DNA of 64,000 bases from Branchiostoma floridae (taxonomy: Eukaryota; Chordata; Leptocardii; Amphioxiformes; Branchiostomatidae), in NCBI RefSeq assembly GCF_000003815.2, contig NC_049986.1:7082170-7146169 (forward strand). The letters run 5' to 3'. The translations under genes were made by a program, and so were the position numbers. The notes under the pieces were generated by a model. It saw nothing but the letters and a program-made list of their open reading frames with translations. It was not told the DNA's origin and did not search any database. Positions within the stretch are counted from its first letter, which is position 1; each line of letters begins with the position of its first letter. Positions 1 to 11,187 of this stretch are shown here, piece by piece.

Positions 1-1539
1 CTACCGAATGATGAGTTCGTTCTGCCTTGGCGAAAACCGAAAACGACGTTTGACAAACGCTACTATGACTGGTAGTCGCTAGCTTGTGAAAGTCAGCTTA
101 TCATCATCACCATGGCCCATTTCACAAAACACAAAATACGTATCATCCGTACCACTCCGTCAGCCTCGATCGAAACTAATATGTTATCAAGGTATCATTA
201 TACAATCAATGTAAGGTTATATTATTGACCAGCTCTGTATCTCATGAAAAAGGCATAGGCTTTGGATAGGCTTATTCCATCTCATCTCTCTTTAAGCTCA
301 CTCAGGTCCGAGTATATACTGACTATTTACAAATTCATAAAGTTACTTCAGTGACTATATCTTATTACCTGGATGTCTGACCGTCATCAACGTAAGACAA
401 ATATGGTGTGAAACTGTCCTTACGAGCGCACTGGTAAAAGAAGTTAAGTTGGACAAGCATTGGGCATACTTTGATATGTTTATGAATGTTGCCGACTTCC
501 AGCCTTTTCTTTTTGTGAGCAGCACTAGAACGCTGTACTCTCAGTAGATATCTAGTATTCTATGAAACAAAACTCGTCAGAAAGATTCGCAAATGGTCAG
601 ACAACTTCTGTCTATTTGCTTTTTAACGGACGATGTGGCACTGCACTCAAGTTGGTAACTTATATCAACAGTGCCACATATACAGTATAGAGAAAAGGTA
701 AGGGAAACTTATATGTCCACAAGGAAATAAAGTTTAAAACGTCGCATCACTGAGAGTTATTACCTGTTTCCTTGCACTCCAAAATTTCGTCTCAGATACT
801 CTAGGTTCTCCCTCCTGCAAGCTCGTACCGGCTTACACATGAAATTAGGCGGTCGGTGGTCCAAATTTCGCACGTTAACTCCGAGGGGATACAGCATCGG
901 CATCGTGACAAACTAAATCTTGGACGTATTTCAGCTAGAACAAGACTATTTGATGATCAAGATCAAAGAAAAGACTGCCTCACAGCCAAAGCTTGAATAT
1001 CTTTCTAAGGTAGGTGAAGAATGGAGAGCTTTTATGCAAGCTAAGGTAGATCTCTAATATGCTTCCGCACCGTTTTTGTTCGCTAAGTATTGTGTCTAAA
1101 CATAATGAGAGGGCTGCCTTTCAAACACTCAGCAACGAAACCTACAATCACACTCCATAGAGTTCTGCGTAATAGAGAAACTGTGGCAAAAATCACTCTC
1201 ATGATCGCTTAGATCCATCATATTCCATTGTTAAAAGACTTTTTGTGCCTTTGGTACAACCATTACACCTTCGTAGATGATTGCATGCTTTAGAAGGACT
1301 TGAAATAACAAAGCTAAATCAATAGAATATAGCCAAACTAAGTCGTGCAAATGGTATTTATCTTGAGTTCTTACTTATCATACTGTGATCATACCTGGTT
1401 CCTATGCTATGCAATGGCTTGAAATCCCAGGAACCATTAGCCATTAAACAACAGTACTGTTTGGACAATTGATAATACAATCCAGATTTGAGTCAGAATT
1501 GGAAAAAAATAGGGCCCACTTTCCACTTGTCCACTTCCA
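1..1539. other. No gene seen
   Basis: AT-rich sequence with no supported exon. Parts may belong to the LINE whose 3' end is at 1935, but no ORF remains. Confidence 0.5.
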
Positions 1540-1935
1540 ATGACGTGTGAGTATTTTGGGCGTCAGAAAATTCCCTTGTTATGTTCACTATACAACGATG
1601 AGAGAAATATCTCCTTCAAATGTGTACAAGATAAGTTCCCATGCTTTATGCATTTAAGTAGCACTGACAAATTTACATTTCTAGTGCAATTAGACAAACC
1701 ATGTATTCTAAACTCCACCTGCAACTACATTTACAACTGTATAAAGAAGCGAGAAGAAGTTGAACCTGTACATACTAGTAGTAGTACTAGTATACTTTAG
1801 ACTTTGTAGTTCCAGTCATGTATTACAGTTTACACAGATTGTACTTAAAATCACTATGAGATGTACCCTATTCACATTGACCTGTACTTAGCTTGTTAGA
1901 AAAGCAAAAACGTACAATAAAGGTCTTCATTCATT
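1540..1935 (+). mobile_element. LINE 3' fragment with ATTC tail
   Basis: The open stretch ending at 1800 resembles the extreme C-terminus of a LINE ORF2 (FTFLVQ .. YIYNCIKKREE, also seen in the 2146-2628 copy as TTFLLKAQ .. FINHCLQRR). It is followed by a polyadenylation-like AATAAAGG and a (CATT)n tail at 1920-1941. Both features are typical of a 5'-truncated insertion in plus orientation. The true 5' edge could not be placed. Confidence 0.6.
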
Positions 1936-2145
1936 CATTCATTAAGCATCATATTCCTTAAGTTAAGAGATAACTGGTGGTCAGTGCACCAAGTATTTTG
2001 ACCCCATATTTCCGTTTAGAATGTAGTTATAATAAATGTTAATATCAATATCTTATAGATTGTAAGCAAAAGGTATTGATTTGTGGTGATAAGGCACGCA
2101 CGCATACATTCCGGATGGGTTTATATATAAGTACAATAAGAACAT

Positions 2146-2745
2146 ATGTACTTTGTTAAAGAGAAGACTTACCAATATGTACGTTCAAACGTTTTTCATC
2201 AACTGTCCCTAGATAACGGTAAGCTAAGATTTTACAAAAGTGTTAAATCCGAATACGTGATAGAAAATTATCTATATCATAATGAGTTTAATGAAAGATC
2301 AGCCATATGTAAGATAAGAACAAGCGCACATCCGTTAGAAATAGAAAGGGGCCGCTATAAACAGCTCCCTGTCCACGAGAGATTGTGTACATATTGTCCA
2401 ATGAATGCAGTGGAAAATGAAACACATTTTATCAGTCAGTGTACCCACTATGAAACCGAAAGAAAAACATTATTTCAAACAGTTGCCACAATTTTGCCAA
2501 GCTTTTACCACCTAAATGATCACCAAAAGACTACATTTCTATTAAAAGCACAAAATCTTACCATCATACAGAACGTGGGACAGTTCATTAACCACTGCCT
2601 TCAAAGAAGAAGTCAAACCCGACAATAGTATCCATAGTATGATTAGACACTAGTTTTATGTACTTACCTCTCTTAGTTCTTGAGATTGTGTATGCAATTA
2701 GCCCTCGGGCATGATTTTGCAAATAAACAATCAATTATATAAACA
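2146..2745 (+). mobile_element. LINE 3' fragment with C-terminal zinc-knuckle
   Basis: A 160-codon open frame matching the C-terminus of L2/CR1-type ORF2: ICKIRTSAHPLEIERGRYKQ, then C-x2-C (CTYC) with a downstream H-x4-C (HFISQC), and a terminal FINHCLQRRSQ. A 3' UTR follows, ending AAATAAACAATCAATT near 2740. Everything upstream (RT and endonuclease) is missing. Confidence 0.72.
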
Positions 2746-2761
2746 CTAAACACAATTGAGC

Positions 2762-2925
2762 TCTTTTGCATTCATAGTTAGGGTATAAAAGACCAGTTTC
2801 TCCCTGATCATTTAATGTCACTGACGAGAGATAGTGGATGCTATATCTGAATCGTCTGACGGTTTCCCAAATCATATCCAGTTGCTTGAGTAGTTGCTTT
2901 TTGGTACAACACAATTGCTTTCAAT
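2762..2925 (+). repeat. Dispersed repeat with hammerhead-ribozyme-like core (copy 1)
   Basis: GTCA-CTGACGA at 2817-2827, a stem-loop (AGATAG-TGGATG-CTATATCT), then GAATCGTC and TGAC at 2857-2860. The arrangement (stem I GTCA/TGAC, CUGANGA, stem II, GAA, short ACGU-type stem III, cleavage C) is that of the short-stem-III hammerheads found in Penelope-like elements; A15.1 is changed to U here. Flanked by GTTAGGGTATAAAA and ATCATATCCAGTTGCTTGAG, as in the copy at 43493. Confidence 0.55.
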
Positions 2926-3604
2926 ACAATTGCAAGTATAGACTTAAATTCAACTCTTCTCTCAAACTAGCATTGTACTTTTTGATACGTTAATCCCAAG
3001 ACAAGAAGCTAACAAGACTCAGCAGCAAAAGCCAAGAACCAAATGAATTCCTTTCAATATATAGCCAGATGAAATAGTTTGAATGCAATGCACATGTATA
3101 AACAACTGCAAAAAAAATTGTACTTCCGTTTAACAATAACGGTTTGACAGAAACGGAAAATCGCTATTTTTGTGATTGGGTTGAGATACTTTTGTACGCA
3201 TGACCATTCCTATCACAGAATAATGTAAAGCTACAATAAAACTGAAACAAACGATCCCCACCATATCCAGACACATGGAACACAGTTACGTTTACGACCT
3301 ACCCCCAGAGTTACCGTTGCTTATGTAACGACCAAAAGACGTTATTGACCGTGGCCCTCACTGTAGAGAGTTACTTTGCCTATTTGAAAATAGATAACCT
3401 TGCTTCTATATTCCATTATCGTTGGGTCAGAGGTACGCTATGTCATCATAAACCTGCCACTTACTTATTTAACCCACAACAAATTATAGCCATTATTCAA
3501 ACACAGGAACGTATTTTACAGACTACAATATTGACATTGTCAAAGTAACCGTTCTTGTATGTGAACTTGATGTACTTATATAGAATGGAAGTGAAGTGAA
3601 ATAA

Positions 3605-4430
3605 TGCCAATATTGATTCTACTGAAGTCGGGCATAATCCGGTTGGTTCGGCTACTATACATATGATTTATTTTCCTTTGTTGGTTTAACGTCTTAATCC
3701 CATATATATCTTTAAACAGTACCGGACAGCAGTTAACGTTGGTACCGAGGCCAAGGAGGATAGTCGTAACTTCTGTGATATTTAGAGGCCAGAATCCGGT
3801 TGGTTCGGCCACTACATATGATTTATATTCCTTTCTTGGCTTTAACATTTTGATTCTATATATATTCAAACAGTTCCGTACAGTAGTTAACGTCTGTACG
3901 TACTGAGTCAAAAGGATAGTCGCAACTTTTCTGTGATATTTAGAGGCCAAAATCTGTTGGGTTCGGCCAGAACATATGATATATTTTCCTTTATTGGTTT
4001 TAACATTTTGATTCTATATATATTCAAACAGTACCGTACAGTAGTTAACGTCTGTACGTACTGAGGCAAAGGGATAGTCGCAACTTTTCTGTGATATTTA
4101 GAGGCCAAAATCTGTTTGGTTCGGCCATAACATATGATATATTTTCCTTTATTGGTTTTAACATTTTGATACCATATATATTCAAACAGTACCGTACAGT
4201 AGTTAACGTCTGTACGTACTGAGTCAAAGGGATAGTCGCAACTTTTCTGTGATATTTAGAGGCCAAAATCTGTTTGGTTCGGCCATAACATATGATATAT
4301 TTTCCTTTATTGGTCTTAACATTTTGATACTATATATCTTTAAACAGTACCGGATAGCAGTTAACGTTGGTACCGAGGCCAAGAAGGATAGTCGTAACTT
4401 TGCTGTGATATCTAGAGGCAAGCAGTCTTC
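3605..4430. repeat. Tandem repeat, ~157-bp unit, five copies
   Basis: Units begin near 3626, 3786, 3942, 4102 and 4260, each with GGTTCGGCCA and ACATATGATATATTTTCC, then TAACATTTTGAT, CAGTACCG, GTTAACG and GATAGTCGCAACTTTTCTGT. The middle three are the most alike, the outer ones more diverged. Open frames on the minus strand here are simply the repeat. Confidence 0.85.
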
Positions 4431-4600
4431 AATGATTTGCGAGCCCCCCTAAGTCCATGTCACATATTTAGGACCTTACTACGACTGTGCCCCGACAGCT
4501 TCCCAACTCAAGTCGGGTCTGAGTTGAGAATAGCATGAAATTAATCCTATTCTATCTCCAGTTCGCCCTCTATCTGATAAGAATGTGGCTTTGTCGAGTT

Positions 4601-4835
4601 TTAAGATGGTATCTCACTGCACTTGGGGTACAGGTGCGGCACTGCGGGGTACGAAAGATATTCGAATTTCAGAGATAAAGAACTATTTTTTTTACGTTTT
4701 GTGTATTTGTTGTGTCGTACGTATTATGCAATATCTGAATTATAAAAAAAAATCTGCTAAAATAACACAACAGTGCCGCGGTGAACGAACCCCGCATTGC
4801 CGCACCGGTGCCCCAAGTGCAGTGAGATACCATCT
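4601..4835. mobile_element. Foldback MITE, family A copy 1
   Basis: Terminal inverted repeats of roughly 45 bp: GGTATCTCACTGCACTTGGG at the left and its reverse complement (CCCAAGTGCAGTGAGATACC) at the right, enclosing a conserved AT-rich core with TACGT-ATTA-GCAATATCT-like sequence. No coding capacity. Left end preceded by TTAAGA. Confidence 0.8.
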
Positions 4836-4839
4836 ATAC

Positions 4840-6030
4840 TTGTAGAATTCAAAGACTTTCAAAGACTAGTAGGCAACCTCGCCAACAACTATACTTCCAA
4901 CCACAGATGATCCTGTTTAAGACTGACTCACATCAACCACAAGCTCCAGAAAGTGAAAGGTCTTATAACAGGCTCATTTTATTCATCGAATGAGTTGAAA
5001 TTCGGCACAAAGGTAAGACATCCTACTGATATTAACTGAGTAACTGAATTGATTTCAAGATGGCCTTTTCTTGGAAGCTTGTCAGAAGATCAGTTCCTCT
5101 AGATCTGACTCGCTTTTATAACTACTATAGGAAGCTGAACTTTTACCTGTGTCTCTATAGGTTACATGCTAACAATATATTGAGATATTTCAATCCCAGG
5201 AGGATACGTACCTTTGCGTCAAATTTCAACTCATTTGATGAAAAACACTACATATGAATGAGCCTGTTATAAAACCAATGGATTTACTTTCTGAAGCACC
5301 CTCGTATTGTAAGTTCTGAAGCTCCGGAGAAGGCCGGGAGACCATATGTGACAGGGGTTAAAGAGAAACTATTTTCTGATGTAACGTTAGAATCAACTGA
5401 TATTCACTGTGGAGCACTGATAACGATCTTATCGAAGCGTTCCCGTCTGTGTTAATCTGTTTTTGATCTACGTGCTTATCGATGTTGACTTCTCAAAGAT
5501 TAATCGATTTCAGCGAACGATTGACTGTGCATACACGTTTATTCAGTAGTTGGCATCGGTGTTCAAGTGGTAAGGGATCGAAAGGACGCTGGTCTATTTC
5601 TTGAAAAAAAATGACATAATGCAAATAGAAGTACAAGGACGAAGTGACGGCGGACTCAAGTTGTATTGAACATAATTTAGCGCCGCCAATTATTAGCGCC
5701 GCCACAAATATTAAAAATAATAATATAGACAGTACTATAGTGAGTAACTTGTTCATAAGTGTATACATACATGTAAGTAAATAATGTCCGTGAGTCGACC
5801 CCCCCCCCCCCCCCCGTTGAAAGATTAAGCAAAGAATGGCACCTGAACTTAAAACGATTTGTAATATAACTCTGTGTGGCCGAAATCATGTTAGAATTGA
5901 CTTTAAAGGAACAGAGGAGACTACCACGTAAAATTAACATTTGTTTCGAATTATTAGCAGGAGTGTTGAAGTTAGCTAGGCCAAGTATCCCAGAAAGTTT
6001 GTCGAGGAGGACTGAGTGCTGGTAAGTATA
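4840..6030. other. No gene seen
   Basis: Unique-looking AT-rich DNA with a poly-C run at about 5799-5815. No exon supported. Confidence 0.5.
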
Positions 6031-6031
6031 G

Positions 6032-6170
6032 GTAAAGGTCCCCTCTCACTGGACGTGGGGCACGCTTGCGGCATTGCTGCGTTCGTTCACTGCGGCACTG
6101 TTGTGTTAATTTCGCCGATTTTGTCTTGCACTCACACTGACGTGCGGCACTGTTGCGTTTCTAAACTAAA
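6032..6170. mobile_element. Partial MITE of a third related subfamily
   Basis: Left end AAAGGTCCCCTCTCACTGGA followed by CGTGGGGCACGCTTGCGGCA, related to family A but with CGCTTGCGGC inner repeats. It is cut short at about 6170, where LINE sequence starts. Confidence 0.6.
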
Positions 6171-6174
6171 TGAA

Positions 6175-8042
6175 CATGTTATTGGCAATTGCGCAGAAGG
6201 TGAACTCTCTGAGAGCAGGGTTGGAAACAAACAAACGGGGACCTTCTCCAGCTGATAAGGGATAAGGTCATGGTGGGAACGGACTGTAGTTTTGACTTTC
6301 AACTGACACATTGGGAACAGATCCACAAACACCTTCTGTCCTTATCTGATGGGAAAGCTACTGGACTTGACAATGTCGACAACAAGCTGTTAAGGTTGGC
6401 TGCCGATCAAATTGCCAGACCACTTTGCTACATCATAAACTTATCGCTCATTACCTCTGAGTATCCGACGGCATGGAAAAGAGCCAAGGTTGTTCCTCTG
6501 CCCAAGTCGGCTACGACTCGCTTAAGCGGGCCGAACAGCAGACCAATAAGTCTCTTACCTGTTTTCAGTAAAGTGATGGAGAAAGTTGTGAGTTCTCAAA
6601 TATCGGACTATTTCATAGTGAATGACCTGATGTCACCCCACCAACACGCCTACAGAAAACATCACTCGACATGCACTGCACTCTTGCAACTAGTAGATGA
6701 CTGGTATCGTAAGATCGACCAGGGTAACATCGTCGGGGTCATATTCTTGGATTTTTCCGCTGCCTTTGACTTGGTGGATCACAGCTTTCTGTTACAAAAA
6801 CTGGCGTGCTACGGTTTCTCAGACACAGCAGTGCATTGGATGGACAGTTACCTAGCAGGAAGAGAACAGTGTGTACACTTCAACGGCACGAACTCACCGT
6901 TTAGGGAGGTTAATTGTGGCGTACCCCAAGGTAGTTGCCTTGGCCCCCTGCTGTTCACAATATTTACAAATGACCTACCTTTTGCCGTGAGGGAAACGAT
7001 ACCCGAAATGTATGCAGACGACACATCTGCATACACGTGCTCACCATCAGTGGAGACAGTAACGGTCAATTTACAGGAAGATTTGAATAATATATGTAAC
7101 TGGGTGAGGCTAAACAGACTGTTCTTGAATGCAAGTAAGACAAGGTGTATGTTGCTTGGGAGTAGACCCAAAATGTCAAAGAAACCGAAACTCACCTTGT
7201 TTGCTGACGGATGTCCTATACAACAAGTAACAACAATGAAGCTACTTGGGAGCACCTTGGATGAGTGTCTCACGTGGGACCGCCATGTAGAAGAAACCAT
7301 AAAGAAAATGGCTAGGTCCCTGGGCGCCATCAGAAGGAGTGCAGCATACTTGGATCAGTCCTTAGTGAAAATGTTAACAGAAACACTTACCTTGCAACAT
7401 CTTGACTACTGTGCAGCGGTTTGGGCTTCTACTACACAAAAGAACATCACCGCGCTACAAGTGATGCAGAATAAAGCAGGCAGACTTACCTTGGGAACTA
7501 ACCGCACCCCGATCAAGCATATGCACAATGTCTTATCATGGTTAACTGTGAGCGAAAGACTCTATGCAAGCAGCATGTGTACATTTCACAAGGTACTCCT
7601 TGCCAGGGAGCCGTCTTCATTGTACAGTAGACTACATTTGGTATCGGACCAGCATAGTTATCACACGAGACACGCGGCACGGAAAAACTTAAGAACTGAA
7701 AAACCAAAAACAAACAGCCTGAAAAAATCTTTCACATACAGAGCAGCAACAGATTGGAACAAACTATCACATGAGCTGCAAACTGCGAACACATCCAGGA
7801 TTTTCAGACGGCAGCTGGTGAAACATATGCGAGACTTAGCTAAAGACACATGAGGGGCTTGATGATTGATGATTATTGGATAAGGCACATGTGTTTTGTT
7901 TAATGATTTTTTATTGACATGTTGTATGTGTGTATGTTGCAAACTGTATGTGTTTTATGTGTATTACTCCTGGAAGATTAGTTGCTGCATTGTTATGTTA
8001 ACAACTAAAGGAGTGAATGAACAATAAACAATAAACAATTGC
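6175..8042 (+). mobile_element. 5'-truncated CR1/jockey-like LINE with intact reverse transcriptase ORF
   Basis: A non-LTR retrotransposon lacking its apurinic endonuclease part but carrying an uninterrupted RT reading frame, a 3' UTR and a short tandem 3' tail (AATAAACAATAAACAATT, ending about 8042). The left end abuts a partial foldback MITE (6032-6170). An intact RT frame suggests a fairly recent insertion. Confidence 0.85.
6270..7853 (+). CDS. LINE reverse transcriptase domain (527 residues, N-terminally truncated)
   Basis: Reverse transcriptase used for target-primed retrotransposition. Visible motifs: ATGLDNVDNKLLR near residue 30, RPISLLPVFSKVMEKVV near residue 92, FLDFSAAFDLVDH (catalytic Asp about 161), GVPQGSCLGPLLF (about 217), YADD (residues 248-251, catalytic pair) and NASKTRCMLLG. 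The ATG used is only the first in frame; the real protein would begin upstream with an endonuclease domain that is absent here, so this copy cannot move on its own. The C-terminal part (LDYCAAVW, LTVSERLYAS, DWNKLS) is typical of CR1/jockey-type elements. Confidence 0.88.
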   Translation: MVGTDCSFDFQLTHWEQIHKHLLSLSDGKATGLDNVDNKLLRLAADQIARPLCYIINLSLITSEYPTAWKRAKVVPLPKSATTRLSGPNSRPISLLPVFSKVMEKVVSSQISDYFIVNDLMSPHQHAYRKHHSTCTALLQLVDDWYRKIDQGNIVGVIFLDFSAAFDLVDHSFLLQKLACYGFSDTAVHWMDSYLAGREQCVHFNGTNSPFREVNCGVPQGSCLGPLLFTIFTNDLPFAVRETIPEMYADDTSAYTCSPSVETVTVNLQEDLNNICNWVRLNRLFLNASKTRCMLLGSRPKMSKKPKLTLFADGCPIQQVTTMKLLGSTLDECLTWDRHVEETIKKMARSLGAIRRSAAYLDQSLVKMLTETLTLQHLDYCAAVWASTTQKNITALQVMQNKAGRLTLGTNRTPIKHMHNVLSWLTVSERLYASSMCTFHKVLLAREPSSLYSRLHLVSDQHSYHTRHAARKNLRTEKPKTNSLKKSFTYRAATDWNKLSHELQTANTSRIFRRQLVKHMRDLAKDT

Positions 8043-8044
8043 AG

Positions 8045-8870
8045 CGTTGTCAATTTATGAAAAATCACTGTAAAATGATGAGAATGCCCCAAAATAAGAT
8101 TTATAATGAAAAGATTTCCCTTATGATAATGAATTATATGATACATATGCTATAAATAACCTTGAAAGACTTTTACTGTAAAGGAAATGACCCAAATGAA
8201 CGGACACGAGCCATATACCAGATTTGACTCGATGTGTATGTTTTGCACCATGTAACGTTATGTGTAATTATGTAGGTTTATATGTTTATTCACCAATTTT
8301 GCTAATATTTGAAATGAAAATGCTTCATATTTCGTCCCTTTTTTCTATGACGCGGAGTATTTTCATTGTCGGTGGATGGCTTGCCAGCCTATTGATGTCT
8401 AAGTCTACCATATACTTTTGTAAAAAGTGAGAGAAATGTGGCCCATGGGTCCGAATGACTGCAATTTTGTATTTCATCGGCGGCAGGCTACCAGCAACGA
8501 TTTGCTTGTAACGTTATAACGCAAACTCAAAAGCAAACGTTATCATCCAACATAGATAATTTCTTTTCGAATGTTGTACTTGTATCTTTTTCTCTACATC
8601 CGTAGGTTAATCGATAAACCAGTTACTTATTTTTTGTTTTCAAGTATAAGATAATGACCTACTTCCCATTAAATAAATCAAAAGATGTGTTTTTGAGTTA
8701 ACTCTGAATACGGATACAAGGTAAGTTTTGTGGAATTTGCAGTATTTTTACTGGCTCGCTTTTACCGCTGTAAAATTATTAGAAATGCATCTGAAATAGT
8801 TTTTCGGTGATAGAAGGATGTTTACTTTTGATTCTTGGTTTAAAATAGGCAAAATATATCCTTGATACTG
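8045..8870. other. No gene seen
   Basis: AT-rich sequence between the LINE tail and a rearranged MITE; short open frames only. Confidence 0.5.
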
Positions 8871-9130
8871 TTTGGGGCATGGTGGCGGCACTGTGGGGGC
8901 ATTCTTGGGGCACTGTTGGGGCACCGTTGGGGCACTGTGGGGGCATCTTGCCACTTGCGTTATTTCTAAACTTTTTAAAAAACGTCGCGCTTGCAACCGG
9001 CACTTCTAGGTTTGCTTGCGGCACCTCTAGGTTTCGTGGGGGCACCTCTAGGTTCCGTGGGGGTACATCTGCGTTTTCGAACGCAGCAATGCCGCAAGCG
9101 TGCCCCACGTCAAGTGAGAGGGGGCCTTAA
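8871..9130. mobile_element. Rearranged MITE of the third subfamily
   Basis: The right end (GCCGCAAGCGTGCCCCACGT, GTGAGAGGGGGCCTTAA) is the complement of the left end at 6032. The inner part has been expanded into short tandem repeats of GGGGCACTGT-like and GGCACCTCTAGGTT-like units, which create open frames in several phases that I regard as non-coding. Confidence 0.6.
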
Positions 9131-9144
9131 GACAGTGTAATAGG

Positions 9145-9350
9145 TAATCGTATCGTATGGACACCCGCAGCTGCAGGCTGGACTTGAAACAAGACCCCGT
9201 GCCACGGGTTTGATTCTAGGCTAGACGTTGTGTCATTTGGGATGACACTTTACACGACTTTTCGGTTGGGTAGGTGAAAGTCGGTGAAAGGAGATGGATG
9301 GGCTCCGCCTTCCAATACCGTGGCTTAGATACGATTGTTGACAGTCTACC
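9145..9350 (+). mobile_element. Diverged tRNA-derived SINE remnant
   Basis: Contains a degenerate box B (GGGTTTGATTCTAGG), followed by GATGACACTTTACACGAC, matching the GGCACTTTACACGAC body of the SINE at 57470. It is older and more diverged than that copy. Confidence 0.5.
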
Positions 9351-10765
9351 GCCCATACAGCGTCAAGAAGGATATTGGACTAGTCTCTACTCCCGCCTGG
9401 CCGAATAGTAATAGCGGGATTTGGCCAAGTCTAGTAGGAGTTATTTGGCCTAGGTTAGGAGTGAACTGGCCTGCCGGCTGGACAGACTGCAAAAACCTGA
9501 CTGCAATTCCATGGAAATTCTTGGACATTTTTTTCTCTTTTTTCATTCAGCTGACACGTTTGCTTGGATACTAATATTGGCCTCCTGTTAAGTTGTAATA
9601 TCTTGTAGTGACGCACATAATAACAAATATAACATAATTAAGAATTTTATGTCAATTCTATGTTGACATGATATGGAAGAATAGAAGGAAAGTCTGAAGG
9701 GTTTTCAGACGTTCGAAAATTAAGATTAACGCTGTTTTTGCAATTTAGCGTGTACTAGAAGTTTGGTCGATATAATTACTGCTACAATTGGGATACTTTG
9801 TGTCAAAAGTACACATTTTCATTCCAAACAATCGTTGATTAGAGGCATTAACACGACTTAGCTCAGTCTGAGACAACGGCCAATATATGTGGATCGCTAT
9901 CAGAAGGTCATATATATATATTGACCACATTTTACAAGCCGATACAAGAATTGTATTCAGTGCAATATCTTATCTTCAATGCTGTAACAGAAACATGTAC
10001 GTTGCATTGATTTTGAATTCAGAACAGGATAGAAGTTAAAATAAATTGTATTCCACGATAGAATAGAGGAAAATGCTCAATAGTTTCAAATAATTGAATT
10101 ATCAAATTGACTCACTTAATTAATATCCTATCCACAAGAAGTATGTTTGTTCGCAAATCCTTTATGCACTTTGAATAGAGAACGAATAAAGGAAATTGAA
10201 CGCTCACAAATCACAACATGGATTTCCCTTTATCCTACATAATCGTAAAAACACAACGAACCATAAGCCTACATTAATCATGTAGAACGGCACATATTGA
10301 TCGAAAGGGCCTTCTGTTGACCTTGCTGTTCCCGTAAAAATGGTCTTTGGTTCCAGGCAGAGAGAAGAAGGAAAATCATCATATTGGAACGAAAAGAAAA
10401 AGTAAGCATATCAAAGAGTAGGAGACCTTTCCGGTGTGAGTGAATCAAACCTTACAGTCGGTATTCTTAACCCTTGTCCTGCTGGTGATTTTTTGGCCAA
10501 TTTGACCTCCCGGAGCTGCTGGTTTCAACAGACCAGTAAAACTTGACCTGTTTTGTGCTGCTGCTGCAGATTTACTCCCCCATTCGATCGGCTTTGCAGT
10601 GGTATGCAACTTTTACATGAGAAATACCCCAAACTAATAACAATACAGCTCAGCATGACAAGGGTTAAATATGTCCATATAAACGGGCTCAGCATGCAGG
10701 GCAAGGGTTTTAATGGCTTAACGAGGTTTACTAATCGAACATCTGATTGGACAAAGACGTAATCT
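9351..10765. other. No gene seen
   Basis: Contains a short alternating TTGGCC repeat at 9390-9480. If the unrecognised gene continues past 10772, its next exon should lie here or further left, but I could not identify it. Confidence 0.45.
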
Positions 10766-10767
10766 AC

Positions 10768-11187
10768 TTACTCATCGTCATCGTCATCATCCTTGTCTGC
10801 TCCTCCTTCATCACTGGAGTCACTCAAGATGATTTCTTCTTCCACTGGCGTCTTCTTATCCTTCTTCTTGTCTTTCTCCTTCTTTTTCTCTTTCTCCCTT
10901 TTCTTCTTATCCTTTTCCTTCTCTTTCTCCTTCTTCTTCTTATCTTTCTCCTTCTCCTTTTTCTTCTTGGCTTTTTCTTTTTCCTTTTTCTTTTTGTCCT
11001 TTTTGTCTTTCTTCTTTCCAGCTGGTTCTTCGATCTCTTCAACGTCGTCAATGTCACTTCTCCCACGGTCCTTTGCGGTGAGGTTACCCGAGGATCTCGT
11101 TCCCCGGCTCCCCTCGTCGTGACTGGACCCCTCCCCTGCATCGTTCCCAGTGTCGTCTTCAAAGTCCACCTCTATATCGAACTTCAC
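10768..11187 (-). CDS. Last visible exon: acidic then Lys/Glu repeat tract
   Basis: After the acceptor (gttgccgtag) it reads VKFDIEVDFEDDTGNDAGEG, an acidic Ser-rich stretch, then about 60 residues of almost pure Lys/Glu/Asp (KKKEKEK and KEKDKKK type), then EEEIILSDSSDEGGADKD and a run of Asp. LSDSSDE resembles a casein kinase 2 site cluster. The 3' end is ambiguous: GATGAGTAAGT contains both an in-frame TAA (10768-10770) and a perfect GTAAGT donor (exon end 10772). No AATAAA was seen within several hundred bases downstream, which leans towards splicing. Confidence 0.62.
   Translation of the reverse strand: MKFDIEVDFEDDTGNDAGEGSSHDEGSRGTRSSGNLTAKDRGRSDIDDVEEIEEPAGKKKDKKDKKKKEKEKAKKKKEKEKDKKKKEKEKEKDKKKREKEKKKEKDKKKDKKTPVEEEIILSDSSDEGGADKDDDDDDE

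Noticed and set aside
10793-11122. Plus-strand Phe/Ser/Leu-rich ORF
   Set aside because: Antisense of the Lys/Glu-coding exon; the minus frame has the splice sites and phases.
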